Positions 15,430-23,329 of a stretch of DNA of 64,000 nt are shown one piece after another (position 1 is the first letter of the stretch; each line of letters opens with the position of its first letter). A program made the translations under genes and the position numbers. Source of the stretch: a virus; IMG/VR virus record IMGVR_UViG_3300024261_002139, positions 1-64,000 of that record. The stretch is one strand, 5' to 3'. The notes below the pieces were generated by a model. It saw only the letters and a program-made list of their open reading frames with translations, had not been told where the DNA came from and did no database searches.

Positions 15430-15878
15430 AAAAAAGCAATGTAGAAGATTATCTCACAATTGCTGATTGTGAGATAGGGAAAAGAGTAAAAATTATGGAA
15501 CCCGTTAACATATACGGGTGTAAAATAGGAGAAGGATCTTTTATTGGCCCATTCGTAGAAATACAAAAAGGAGTCAACATTGGAGAAAACACAAGAATTA
15601 GTAGCCACACTTTCATATGTGAGGGAGTTACAATTGGAAATGGTGTGTTTGTTGCTCATGGTGTTATGTTTGTAAATGATAAATTTATTGACAACAATAA
15701 AATGAGAAAAACAATAATAGAAGATGAAGTAAAGATAGGTTCGGGAGCAGTCATTCTTCCAGTAAAAATCGGCAAAGGGGCAGTGATAGGTGCAGGATCC
15801 ATAGTTACCAAAAACATCCCCGAAAATGCAGTTGTGAGCGGAAACCCTGCTGAATTTAAGTACAGGAGAGGCAATTGA
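15426..15878 (+). CDS. Left-handed beta-helix acyltransferase, WbpD/WlbB-like (sugar island 6)
   Basis: 150 residues from GTG 15426 (GTGA overlap). The sequence is built of hexapeptide repeats with a hydrophobic residue every sixth position (CKIGEGSFIGPFVEIQKGVN, ENTRISSHTFICEGVTIGNG, KIGSGAVILPVKIGKGAV), giving a left-handed parallel beta-helix trimer. VFVAHGVMFVNDKF corresponds to the active-site loop of amino-sugar N-acetyltransferases of the WbpD/WlbB type, and NAVVSGNPAEFKYRR is the usual C-terminal cap. It probably N-acetylates the amino sugar made by the aminotransferase in the same operon. Confidence 0.8.
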   Translation: MKKSNVEDYLTIADCEIGKRVKIMEPVNIYGCKIGEGSFIGPFVEIQKGVNIGENTRISSHTFICEGVTIGNGVFVAHGVMFVNDKFIDNNKMRKTIIEDEVKIGSGAVILPVKIGKGAVIGAGSIVTKNIPENAVVSGNPAEFKYRRGN

Positions 15879-16507
15879 CTAGAATAGAACTTTCAAATTA
15901 TGTTAAAGTTTTAAAAGAAAAGACCAACATTGAACCTAGGGTTCTTTTTGAGGCCGGCTCTAAAACTGGTGACGATGCTCTGTGGCTAGCACAAAATTTA
16001 TCTATACCGAACGAAGGGGTGTTCGTCGTAGAGCCACACTCTAAGTTTTTTTCAGACATAGTTGGAAAATATCCGCAGTTTACAGTTTTAAACTTGGCTA
16101 TCTTTAATAAAGATGGCACAATGGTTTTTCATGAAGCAGATAATTTAGATGATGGCCGTTCTTCTCTGATGGATAGGGAGATTTATACAAAAGACTTTAC
16201 TCGGAAAGAGATAAAAACAGTCAGAATGGATACCCTGATGAAAGAACTCGACATCGATACCGTGGATGCATTCAAATTAGATGTAGAAGGAGCCTCATAC
16301 GAAGTTTTAGAAAGTTTTGGAGAGTGTATCGATGATTTGAAATCAGTTCAAATCGAAGCAGAATACAGCGAAGTGTGGAAAGGGCAAAAAACTTATGGTT
16401 CTATTGTCGATTTTATGATAGAGAACGAGTTTATGAATGTGTGGGAACATGACATCATAGGAATTCAGGTGGATTCCGTCTGGGTTAAAAAGGAGTTTTT
16501 AAAGTGA
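15875..16507 (+). CDS. FkbM-family methyltransferase (sugar island 7)
   Basis: 210 residues from TTG 15875 (AGGAGAGG upstream, TTGA overlap with the previous stop). FkbM signatures: VLFEAGSKTGDDALWLA as motif I, VFVVEPHSKFF with the acidic ribose contact, TVRMDTLMKEL and VDAFKLDVEGASYEVLESFG, the family's most conserved block, then KSVQIEAEYSEVWKGQ. FkbM enzymes O-methylate sugars and secondary metabolites. With the neighbouring methyltransferase this makes two candidate sugar methylases in the island. The non-ATG start is supported by the close overlap and ribosome site. Confidence 0.8.
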   Translation: MTRIELSNYVKVLKEKTNIEPRVLFEAGSKTGDDALWLAQNLSIPNEGVFVVEPHSKFFSDIVGKYPQFTVLNLAIFNKDGTMVFHEADNLDDGRSSLMDREIYTKDFTRKEIKTVRMDTLMKELDIDTVDAFKLDVEGASYEVLESFGECIDDLKSVQIEAEYSEVWKGQKTYGSIVDFMIENEFMNVWEHDIIGIQVDSVWVKKEFLK

Positions 16508-17511
16508 GAGTTGGTTCTGTTGTGTTATCAACATTTCAGGGGTTGGGAATTTTAGCTAAATCATTTTATGAAAACGGTATTTTAGACGAGGTTCTAATTA
16601 AACGTTCTGGCAGGATGGAAAATCATCCCCAATGGTTTGCAAATTCCCCGCTAATTGGCAATCCTTTGAATGATTTTGAAAAAAAGTTTTCAAAATCAGA
16701 ACACCCAGCTGTCGTTGACTTTCTTTCTAAAATTGATGTTCTTTTGTTGTTCGAAATACCTTTTGTTGATGAACTGATCACCCTGGCAAAACAGATGGGT
16801 GTCAAGGTTGCACTAATGCCAATGTATGAATGCACTCCCTATCCTGTTTATGCCGACTTGTACATTTGCCCTTCAGTTTTGGACGAAGATTATTATAGAA
16901 ACCTGTATCCTGATTCCAAAGTAGTTCAAATAAATGTACCTGTTGATGTTAAATGGCGGCTAAGAAAAAAAGCTGAAGTCTTTGTTCACAATGCAGGCAA
17001 TGGAGGAACATATGGCAGAAATGGAACAAAGGAACTTTTAGAAGCGATGAAATATGTTAATTCCCCAATTAAGCTTATCCTCAGAACTCAAAAAGATGGC
17101 CTTTCGTCCGATGATTCCCGTATAGAAATAGTAACAGAAACTGTACCATTCGAAGAATTATGGAAAGAAGGGGACGCTTTTGTTTTCCCAGAAAAATTCA
17201 ATGGCCTTTCTTTGCCACTGCAAGAAGCTTATGCCAGTGGTATGATGGTAATGGCGGGGGATCGCCGGCCAAATAATGTTTGGTTACCTAATGAGCCTTT
17301 GTTTCCAGTACATTCAGAGAAAGAGACTAGAATTGTTAATGTTAATTTCAAAATGTCAAAATTTGAACCAAGAGAAATAGCAAAAAAAATTGATAAATGG
17401 TATAATAAGGACATACAAAAATTTTCTTTAAAGGGGAAATCATGGGCTGAAGATAATTCTTGGGGCAACCTTCAGCCAATCTACATTGAAAGTTTGAGGA
17501 GTATAAAATGA
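16504..17511 (+). CDS. Glycosyltransferase (sugar island 8)
   Basis: 335 residues from GTG 16504 (GTGA overlap). N-terminus VGSVVLSTFQGLGILAKSFYENG; mid-protein FVHNAGNGGTYGRNGTKELL, a glycine-rich donor-domain loop; and EKFNGLSLPLQEAYASGMMVM, the acidic donor-site motif followed by the typical E-A-x-A-x-G helix. This is the layout of GT4-like enzymes. Donor and acceptor unknown. No signal peptide or membrane helix, so it should act on the cytoplasmic side. Confidence 0.7.
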   Translation: MRVGSVVLSTFQGLGILAKSFYENGILDEVLIKRSGRMENHPQWFANSPLIGNPLNDFEKKFSKSEHPAVVDFLSKIDVLLLFEIPFVDELITLAKQMGVKVALMPMYECTPYPVYADLYICPSVLDEDYYRNLYPDSKVVQINVPVDVKWRLRKKAEVFVHNAGNGGTYGRNGTKELLEAMKYVNSPIKLILRTQKDGLSSDDSRIEIVTETVPFEELWKEGDAFVFPEKFNGLSLPLQEAYASGMMVMAGDRRPNNVWLPNEPLFPVHSEKETRIVNVNFKMSKFEPREIAKKIDKWYNKDIQKFSLKGKSWAEDNSWGNLQPIYIESLRSIK

Positions 17512-18470
17512 GTAGAAATGAGAAAATAGAAAATTCTAAAGTTTGTGTAATTGGTGGAGCAGGTTTTCTTGGCTCACATTTGGTTGATCACCTAATTCAA
17601 GATAAAAAGTGTGAAGTATTGGTGCTTGACAATTTAATTACGGGCCTAACAAAATATGTCAATAAAGATGCTAAATTCAAGTGGTTTGATATTAGGGATG
17701 ATGAAAATGATTTAGCAAAGATTCTAGAAAAAGAGGAAATAGAGTGGGTTTTTAATTATGCTGCGGAACCTTACATTCCAGAATGTTTTGAGCGCCCAAT
17801 GCATTTTTTTGATATTAATGCAACGGCAGTCTTGAGAGTTTTAAATGCCAGCCAGAAAGCAGGAATTAGGGGCTTGCTACAGGTTTCTTCTGCGGAAATT
17901 TATGGAGACATGAAAGGAAAAATCACAGAAAAAGATCTTGTAATACCACACTCAACTTATGGTGTTTCGAAAATGGCTGCTGATGGATTGGTGCAGGTGC
18001 GCCGGAGAGAAGCAGGTGTTCCTGCTATAGCAATGCGCCAGTTTAACTGCGTCGGAGAGAGAGAAACACACGAATATGTTATACCTGAAATAATTCAACA
18101 ACTAGCAAAATCAAATATGGTCCGTTTGGGAAATAATTCGTTTAGAGATTTTCAATATGCTGGAGACGCCGTAAGAATGGCAGTGGAATTGCTTGAAAAG
18201 GGAGAACTTGGAGAAGTCTACAACATGGGTAGTGAAAACGGAATTCAAATATACGATCTTGCTTACCTGATTGGCGATTTAATGGGCCACAAAGAAATAA
18301 TTATTGAAACAGACGATTCACGTAAAAGACCGTGGGAAATTTGGCATCTTCAATCTGACAACACTAAGCTTTATTCTGTTATTGAAGCACGCCCCGAAGT
18401 TAATTTAAGGGATGCTTTGCAGAAAACTATTTCTTATTTTTGTGAAAATGGTAATAACTGGGATTTCTAA
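17508..18470 (+). CDS. NAD-dependent epimerase/dehydratase, extended SDR (sugar island 9)
   Basis: 320 residues, ATGA overlap with the previous gene. The NAD-binding G-x-x-G-x-x-G is in VCVIGGAGFLGSHLVDHL (about residues 11-28). DNLITGL follows as in sugar-nucleotide SDRs. The active-site tyrosine and lysine are in STYGVSKMAADG (Y-x3-K), with the serine in QVSSAEIYGD. RKRPWEIWHLQSDNTKLY near the C-terminus is the sugar-nucleotide binding end. It acts on a UDP-, GDP- or dTDP-sugar as an epimerase, dehydratase or decarboxylase. Sequence alone does not settle which. Confidence 0.85.
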   Translation: MSRNEKIENSKVCVIGGAGFLGSHLVDHLIQDKKCEVLVLDNLITGLTKYVNKDAKFKWFDIRDDENDLAKILEKEEIEWVFNYAAEPYIPECFERPMHFFDINATAVLRVLNASQKAGIRGLLQVSSAEIYGDMKGKITEKDLVIPHSTYGVSKMAADGLVQVRRREAGVPAIAMRQFNCVGERETHEYVIPEIIQQLAKSNMVRLGNNSFRDFQYAGDAVRMAVELLEKGELGEVYNMGSENGIQIYDLAYLIGDLMGHKEIIIETDDSRKRPWEIWHLQSDNTKLYSVIEARPEVNLRDALQKTISYFCENGNNWDF

Positions 18471-19468
18471 TGAAGCCTGAATATATTAAACTTGAAGAAG
18501 AATATTGTAAATTTGTAGGAACTTCTGGGTGCGTGACCACGAATACAGGAACTGGCGCCCTGCATCTTGCACTCGAAGGCTTGAATTTAGAGCCGGGTGA
18601 TGAAATTATAGTTCCTGAGTTTACCATGATAGCGTCTGCTTGGTCAGTTGTATATGCTGGACTAAAGCCCGTTTTTGTAGATTGTGATGAAGAGCTTCTT
18701 ATTGATGCTAGCAAGATTGTCAATAAAATTACATCGCACACAAAAGCTATTATGGTTACCCACATATACGGCCGTGTATGTGACATGAGTTCTATAATGA
18801 ATATAGCAAACAAATACGGCTTAAGAGTTATCGAAGATGCTTGTGAATCTCAAGGAGCTTTTTATGGTGGCGACGAAGGCTCCGCAACAATACCAAATAA
18901 AATGGTCGGTTCTTATGATATAGGTTGTTTTTCTTTTTACAGAAATAAGATTGTTTGTGCAGAAGAGGGGGGTGCGATCACAACAGACGACAAAGAATTG
19001 TTAAAAAGATGTGCAGATTTAAAAAGCATGTCTTTTGGTGAGAATCACGATTATCTTCATGGTAAAATTGGTTTCAACTACAGAATGACAGACGGGCAGG
19101 CAACAAAAGCACTAGAATCACTTAAAAATGTAGAGAAGAACAACAAAAAGAGAAAAAAGATAGAAAGGTGGTATAATAATTTTATACCAGATTATATAAA
19201 AATGCCTGATACTAGGAAAGTTGTTTGGGTATATGATATCAAAATACCTGACGAGAGAAAAGACGATTTGGTGAAATTTTTGAATAACCGCAATATTGCT
19301 GCAAGGCACAGCTTTAAGCCAATGTCTATGCAACCAACATTCAATTACAATTACAAACACCTAAATGCGTATAAAATGTCCAGAAAGGTATGTTATTTGC
19401 CAGTTTTTCCAGACCTAAGAGAGACAGATGTTGCTGATATTTGCAAACTAGTTAAGGAATTTTTATGA
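18470..19468 (+). CDS. DegT/DnrJ/EryC1-type sugar aminotransferase (sugar island 10)
   Basis: 332 residues, start overlapping the previous stop by one base (TAATG). PLP enzyme signatures: TNTGTGALHLALEGL (cofactor phosphate loop), GDEIIVPEFTMIASAWSVVY, VIEDACESQGAFYGG (Asp pairing with the pyridine nitrogen) and SFYRNKIVCAEEGGA with the Schiff-base lysine at about K160. Family members transfer an amino group from glutamate to a keto-sugar nucleotide. With the acetyltransferase and sugar dehydrogenase here, it would make an N-acylated amino sugar. The length is a little short (370 is usual) but the core is complete. Confidence 0.85.
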   Translation: MKPEYIKLEEEYCKFVGTSGCVTTNTGTGALHLALEGLNLEPGDEIIVPEFTMIASAWSVVYAGLKPVFVDCDEELLIDASKIVNKITSHTKAIMVTHIYGRVCDMSSIMNIANKYGLRVIEDACESQGAFYGGDEGSATIPNKMVGSYDIGCFSFYRNKIVCAEEGGAITTDDKELLKRCADLKSMSFGENHDYLHGKIGFNYRMTDGQATKALESLKNVEKNNKKRKKIERWYNNFIPDYIKMPDTRKVVWVYDIKIPDERKDDLVKFLNNRNIAARHSFKPMSMQPTFNYNYKHLNAYKMSRKVCYLPVFPDLRETDVADICKLVKEFL

Positions 19469-20283
19469 AAAAGACAATTGGAATAATTGGTTATGGTTTT
19501 GTAGGAAAAGCGGTTTCTCAATTGAAAGAAAAATATCCTGTAGAAATTTACGATCCATACGTGCCGCCATATGATAAAAGCTTAAAAGCTTTTCAACAAA
19601 ACTATGTGTTTGTTTGTGTGCCCACACCGCTCAGCGCCGCCGGCAATTATGATTTGTCAGCACTAGAACAGACTGTTGCTAGGTGGAGAGAAAAGGGAGC
19701 AAAAGAGTCTATCTTGATAATTAAATCCACTATTTCGGTAGGTACGGTGAGGCGCCTGTGTGGCCATTTCGGAACAGACAGGATTTTACACAATCCAGAA
19801 TTTTTAACACAAAAAACTGCGATGAAAGATTTTCTTAGTCCTTCTGAGATTATTGTTGGGGGCAGTAGAAAAGATTTATCAAAAAAACTTATTGATTTAT
19901 ATAAAAAGTTTTATCAGTTAAATCATCATGAGACGAAATATTATGCAATAGATGCAGAAATGGCCGAAATGGTTAAAACTGTTAGAAATTCATATTATGC
20001 CACAAAGGTAAGTTTTTTTAATGAAATTTATGAATTGTGCGAAAGTCAAAATATAGATTATAACAATTTTCGCAAAGTTCTTACTTCAGAAGGAGAACAC
20101 CCATGGCTCGCGAAGCAACACACACAGGTTCCGGGTCCAGATGGCATGTTTGGTTTTGGCGGTGCATGTTTACCAAAAGACGCCAATGGATTAGCAGACT
20201 TCGCCCGCAAAATAGGTGTAGAGATGAAAGTGTTGGAAGCGGCAATTGCATCCAATAACAAAAGGAGAAAAAGAGATGATTGA
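19465..20283 (+). CDS. UDP-glucose/GDP-mannose-type 6-dehydrogenase, shortened (sugar island 11)
   Basis: 272 residues, ATGA overlap. N-terminus TIGIIGYGFVGKAVSQL is the NAD-binding loop. VFVCVPTPLSAAGNYDLSAL and IIKSTISVGTVRRL are family hallmarks. HNPEFLTQKTAMKDF and AEMAEMVKTVRNSYYATKVSF form the substrate and dimer helix. The catalytic cysteine is C235 in GFGGACLPKD. The usual C-terminal nucleotide-binding domain (about 100-130 residues) is missing: the protein ends 37 residues after the catalytic cysteine. It may still oxidise a sugar nucleotide to a uronate, or act on a different substrate. It overlaps the next gene by 8 bases. Confidence 0.8.
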   Translation: MKKTIGIIGYGFVGKAVSQLKEKYPVEIYDPYVPPYDKSLKAFQQNYVFVCVPTPLSAAGNYDLSALEQTVARWREKGAKESILIIKSTISVGTVRRLCGHFGTDRILHNPEFLTQKTAMKDFLSPSEIIVGGSRKDLSKKLIDLYKKFYQLNHHETKYYAIDAEMAEMVKTVRNSYYATKVSFFNEIYELCESQNIDYNNFRKVLTSEGEHPWLAKQHTQVPGPDGMFGFGGACLPKDANGLADFARKIGVEMKVLEAAIASNNKRRKRDD

Positions 20284-21004
20284 TAGCGGAATAAGGAGTG
20301 TTGTAAAATCATTGTCGTGGAGGGCAATCGCAACTGTTGTTCTGGGAACTGTCTCCTATCTTGCGACAAGAGACCCCATTCAGACATCTATAATCACTAT
20401 AGTCTATCACATATTTCAAGTGGGGGTGTTCTTTCTGCACGAACGCATCTGGAATTATGTGGCTTGGGGCCGCACTAGTGGCTTATTTGTCCAAATGACA
20501 GGTCTTAGTGGAGCTGGCAAATCCACAATTGCCAAAAAAGTACAGAAAGGGCTTATTGGGAAAGGGTTTCGAGTAGAGGTCATTGACGGGGATGAATACC
20601 GCGAAGGGCTGTGTAGTGACCTTGGTTTTTCAAAGGAAGACAGGAACACCAATATTCGTAGGCTTGGCTTCGTGGGGAAAGTCCTCGCAAGGAACGATGT
20701 GATTACTATCATGTCCGCAATCAACCCATACGAGGAAATTAGGAAAGAGTTGAGAGAGCTATCCGGGAAAAGCAGGACCGTTTTTATTAATTGTGGTTTG
20801 GAAGAATTGAAGAAAAGGGACACAAAAGGACTATACAGGAAGGCCCTCCTGCCAGACGGAGACCCAGAAAAAATAAATAATTTTACAGGAATCTCCGACC
20901 CTTTTGATTCTCCTCTCGTATGCGACCTTACAATCAATACCGAAAAGGAAACAATAGAACAATCCGCCGCCAGGTTAGAGAAATTTATCTTGGAGAGCAT
21001 ATGA
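20276..21004 (+). CDS. cysC: DUF2061 membrane domain fused to APS kinase
   Basis: 242 residues from ATG 20276 (AGGAGA at 20263-20268). An earlier in-frame start lacks a ribosome site. The N-terminal 60 residues are a DUF2061 module: SLSWRAIATVVLGTVSYLAT, then a second hydrophobic helix IITIVYHIFQVGVFFLHERI, so the protein is membrane-anchored. The rest is adenylylsulfate kinase: P-loop TGLSGAGKSTIAKKVQ, DGDEYREGLCSDLGF, DRNTNIRRLGFV, and the RDTKGLYRKAL loop that binds APS. It would make PAPS, the sulfate donor, or phosphorylate a related nucleotide, at the membrane. Placed just after the sugar island, it may supply sulfate for glycan decoration, although no sulfotransferase is visible here. 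Confidence 0.85.
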   Translation: MIDSGIRSVVKSLSWRAIATVVLGTVSYLATRDPIQTSIITIVYHIFQVGVFFLHERIWNYVAWGRTSGLFVQMTGLSGAGKSTIAKKVQKGLIGKGFRVEVIDGDEYREGLCSDLGFSKEDRNTNIRRLGFVGKVLARNDVITIMSAINPYEEIRKELRELSGKSRTVFINCGLEELKKRDTKGLYRKALLPDGDPEKINNFTGISDPFDSPLVCDLTINTEKETIEQSAARLEKFILESI

Positions 21005-21369
21005 AAGAGGTAAAGACAGAGTTTAAGGAAAAAACAATAGCGATTGATTTTGATGGTGTCATACATAAATATTCGAAAGGGTTCCAGGGTCTTGAAAATG
21101 CTTATGACCCGCCCATGGCAGGAGCAAGGGAATCAATTCAAGATTTAATAAAAAAAGGATATCGTCTGATAATTGTATCGAGTCGCCCAGTTGATGTGAT
21201 CAAGCAATGGCTAAAAAAAGAGAAAATGGACCATTTTTTTGATGATGTCACAAACACGAAACATCCCGCACGATATTATATTGATGATCATGCGATTCGC
21301 TTTGAAAAAGGCGACCCGAATGCATGGCCAGATACCTTAAAGCTTATAGATAAATTGGAGAGCGAATAA
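21001..21369 (+). CDS. Small HAD-family hydrolase
   Basis: 122 residues from ATG 21001 (ATGA overlap). An upstream in-frame extension runs inside the APS kinase gene. HAD motif I is IAIDFDGVIHKYS (nucleophile Asp and acid Asp about residues 15-17). LIIVSSRP is motif II with Ser. YYIDDHAIRF supplies the motif IV acidic pair. It lacks a large cap domain, as in small phosphatases. It could remove a phosphate from a nucleotide or sugar intermediate made by the neighbouring enzymes, but the substrate is unknown. One base overlaps the next gene (TAATG). Confidence 0.75.
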   Translation: MKEVKTEFKEKTIAIDFDGVIHKYSKGFQGLENAYDPPMAGARESIQDLIKKGYRLIIVSSRPVDVIKQWLKKEKMDHFFDDVTNTKHPARYYIDDHAIRFEKGDPNAWPDTLKLIDKLESE

Positions 21370-21770
21370 TGAAGAGAGCAATGTTTATTGGCCGCTGGCA
21401 GCCCATGCACAACGGCCACAAATGGCTAATCAGCCAAAAATTAGATAAAGAAATCCCGGTTCTAATTTGTGTCAGAGATATTCCACCAGATGAAAAGAAC
21501 CCCTTCACCACCGCACAAACAGTAGAGATGGTTGAGGATGTGTATAGCGAGAAAGATGTTGAAGTTATGGTGATACCTGACATTGAAAGTGTGAACTGGG
21601 GCCGTGGAGTTGGTTACGAAACAAACGAACATAAGCCACCCCCCAACGTAGGTTTTGTTTCAGCAACAAGTATTAGAGAATCTATAGCGAACGGAACAGA
21701 CGAGTGGAAAGAGAATGTAGATGAAAAAATTCACGACAAAGTGATAAACTATTTGAAGGAGAACAATTAA
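21369..21770 (+). CDS. NMN adenylyltransferase-like (HxGH) nucleotidyltransferase
   Basis: 133 residues. N-terminus AMFIGRWQPMHNGHKWLI is the archaeal/NadM-type GRFQPxHxGH motif. FTTAQTVEMVEDVY corresponds to the NMNAT helix after the first strand, and VSATSIRESIANG is the ISSTxIR motif that binds the adenylate. At 133 residues it is compact (NadM about 170-180). Probable reaction: adenylylation of NMN, giving NAD, or of another small phosphate. It is the third enzyme in a row with APS kinase and HAD phosphatase, and it is unrelated in arrangement to the HxGH domain in the gene at 839. Confidence 0.7.
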   Translation: MKRAMFIGRWQPMHNGHKWLISQKLDKEIPVLICVRDIPPDEKNPFTTAQTVEMVEDVYSEKDVEVMVIPDIESVNWGRGVGYETNEHKPPPNVGFVSATSIRESIANGTDEWKENVDEKIHDKVINYLKENN

Positions 21771-21771
21771 A

Positions 21772-21963
21772 ATGAAATTATCAGATCAAGCAGTCGGCGC
21801 AGTTATGATGGCACTTCAAAAGTGTCTTATGGAACAAACAGACATTGTTCCCATTTTAAAGGAGATGAACTTGGAAGCAAAAAAAGTTCAAGGAAGCGAA
21901 GAGCTGGTTGTTGACAACCCACCAGTTGTTCAGGCAGATTTAGAGCAGTTACAACAGGAGTAG
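21772..21963 (+). CDS. Small protein of unknown function
   Basis: 63 residues, AAGGAG about 10 bases before the ATG. Acidic, with a helical N-terminus (DQAVGAVMMALQKCLMEQTD) and a flexible Val/Pro/Gln-rich end. The strong ribosome site and tight packing between coding neighbours support a real gene. No family recognised. Confidence 0.5.
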   Translation: MKLSDQAVGAVMMALQKCLMEQTDIVPILKEMNLEAKKVQGSEELVVDNPPVVQADLEQLQQE

Positions 21964-21966
21964 AAC

Positions 21967-22230
21967 ATGCCTAGGTATTCATACAGGTGTGATAAGTGCG
22001 AGTGCATAATGGATGTCACTCACCCCATGAAGGAAAGATATACAGATTGTTCGGAATGTGAAGCCGAGGGCTCGTTGACGAGAGTGCCATCGACTTTCTT
22101 TTCCGAATCAATAATATCTGAGAACAGGGAGAACATCAAGCCTGGTGAAAAGGTAAAAGAATACATCGAAGAAGTTAGAGAAGAGATCAGAACAGAGAAA
22201 CAAAGACTAAGAGAAAGGAAACACGAATGA
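21967..22230 (+). CDS. FmdB-type zinc-ribbon protein
   Basis: 87 residues, CAGGAG upstream. N-terminus MPRYSYRCDKCECIMDV with a second pair in CSECEAEG gives the C-x2-C...C-x2-C knuckle of the FmdB regulatory-protein family, which usually starts MP-x-Y-x-Y-x-C. The C-terminal half is a highly charged helix (EEVREEIRTEKQRLRERKHE). Function unknown. Small phage zinc ribbons of this kind often bind nucleic acid or RNA polymerase. It lies two genes before the late sigma factor. Confidence 0.65.
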   Translation: MPRYSYRCDKCECIMDVTHPMKERYTDCSECEAEGSLTRVPSTFFSESIISENRENIKPGEKVKEYIEEVREEIRTEKQRLRERKHE

Positions 22231-22661
22231 TAAATTATTATTTTATAGTAGCTTTGAGTATGTCCGGAGTATTGAACATATTTCTTTTTTGGTATACATG
22301 GAAAGCACTTAAAAAATTATTGTTTGTTTCTGACAACATAGGTTATCTGCATGAAGCTATGACCGGGTTCTCAGAACATTTGACCAATATTCATGAACTA
22401 GAGATGTTTTATGGTGACGAAACACTAAAATCACTGATAGAGCATTCAAAAGGATTCAAAAAGATAATCAATGAGTTTGAAGATATTCATGCTTTGACGG
22501 ATATCCAAGAAGAATATATTGACGATAATGATGGCATCCTTTCTCTCCCAATAGACATTACACAGGGAGATATATATGGGAGCGACCCAGCCGAAGAGAA
22601 AATTGACACCAGTGAGAAAAAGGAAGCCAAAGGGGAAGCTGTATTTCACGCAGCTTCATGA
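22227..22661 (+). CDS. Single-span membrane protein of unknown function
   Basis: 144 residues, ATGA overlap with the zinc-ribbon gene. Residues about 4-24 (YYFIVALSMSGVLNIFLFWYT) form one membrane helix, followed by a basic stop-transfer segment (WKALKKLL) and an acidic cytoplasmic or soluble domain. The C-terminal 86 bases overlap the sigma-factor gene in a different frame. No family recognised. Confidence 0.55.
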   Translation: MINYYFIVALSMSGVLNIFLFWYTWKALKKLLFVSDNIGYLHEAMTGFSEHLTNIHELEMFYGDETLKSLIEHSKGFKKIINEFEDIHALTDIQEEYIDDNDGILSLPIDITQGDIYGSDPAEEKIDTSEKKEAKGEAVFHAAS

Positions 22662-23295
22662 GGATGCTATAGTCGAATATGCTAGGAAGGAAACAGAACT
22701 TTTAAGAAGGCAAGAGCTTTATACCAAGTACATTGGTCCAACATTCAACGAAATGGTTGACAAGATAGTGTTCACTTACAAGTTCACATCGTTGCCAAAT
22801 ATTGACGATCTGAGATCTGAGTGCAAGGTATTCTTAACCACCGTACTTGGAAAGTTTGACCCTGCCAAGGGCTCGAAAGCATTTTCATATTTCAGTGTCA
22901 TTACTAAAAATTGGTTTATACACAAGGTAAAGAAGAACTCCCTACAAATGAAAAGGGAAGTTTATTATGATGACATGTCAAAGGATTCGGAATTCTTTCA
23001 TATGTCTGTGGAAAATGATTACGAAGAAAAGAGAGAGAAGCACGAATTCTGGCAGGATATGTGGCAAGAGATGGGTAAGTGGGATGCCCAAGATCTAAAA
23101 GACAACGAAAGGAAAGTATTAGAAGCAATAAAGATACTGTTGGCAGACCCAGAGGCTATAGACATTTTTAACAAGAAGGCCATATATCTTTATATAAGAG
23201 AAATAACCGGTCTAAATACTAAGCAAGTTGTTAGTAATTTGAACAGAATAAGAAAGAAATACCATCTTTTTAAGAAAAAGTGGGTTCAAACATAA
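22576..23295 (+). CDS. 55: Late-transcription sigma factor, T4 gp55-like
   Basis: 239 residues from ATG 22576, with AGGGAG just upstream, inside the end of the preceding gene. The core LPNIDDLRSECKVFLTTVLG then KFDPAKGSKAFSYFSVITKN and WFIHKVKKN is the divergent sigma region 2 seen in T4 gp55 and its phage relatives: a short helical block that contacts the polymerase clamp and melts the promoter. The N-terminus is very basic (KRKLTPVRKRKPKGK), and the C-terminus has a helical region with ITGLNTKQVVSNLNRIRKKY, like an HTH. It should direct host RNA polymerase to late promoters. The tail block downstream is its natural target. Confidence 0.8.
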   Translation: MGATQPKRKLTPVRKRKPKGKLYFTQLHEDAIVEYARKETELLRRQELYTKYIGPTFNEMVDKIVFTYKFTSLPNIDDLRSECKVFLTTVLGKFDPAKGSKAFSYFSVITKNWFIHKVKKNSLQMKREVYYDDMSKDSEFFHMSVENDYEEKREKHEFWQDMWQEMGKWDAQDLKDNERKVLEAIKILLADPEAIDIFNKKAIYLYIREITGLNTKQVVSNLNRIRKKYHLFKKKWVQT

Positions 23296-23329
23296 GATAA
23301 CAAAATCTTTTAGAAATCTAATTACAGGT

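Noticed and set aside
20455-21066. Minus-strand open frame over the APS kinase gene
   Set aside because: The plus strand has an intact APS kinase with all motifs; the minus frame has none.
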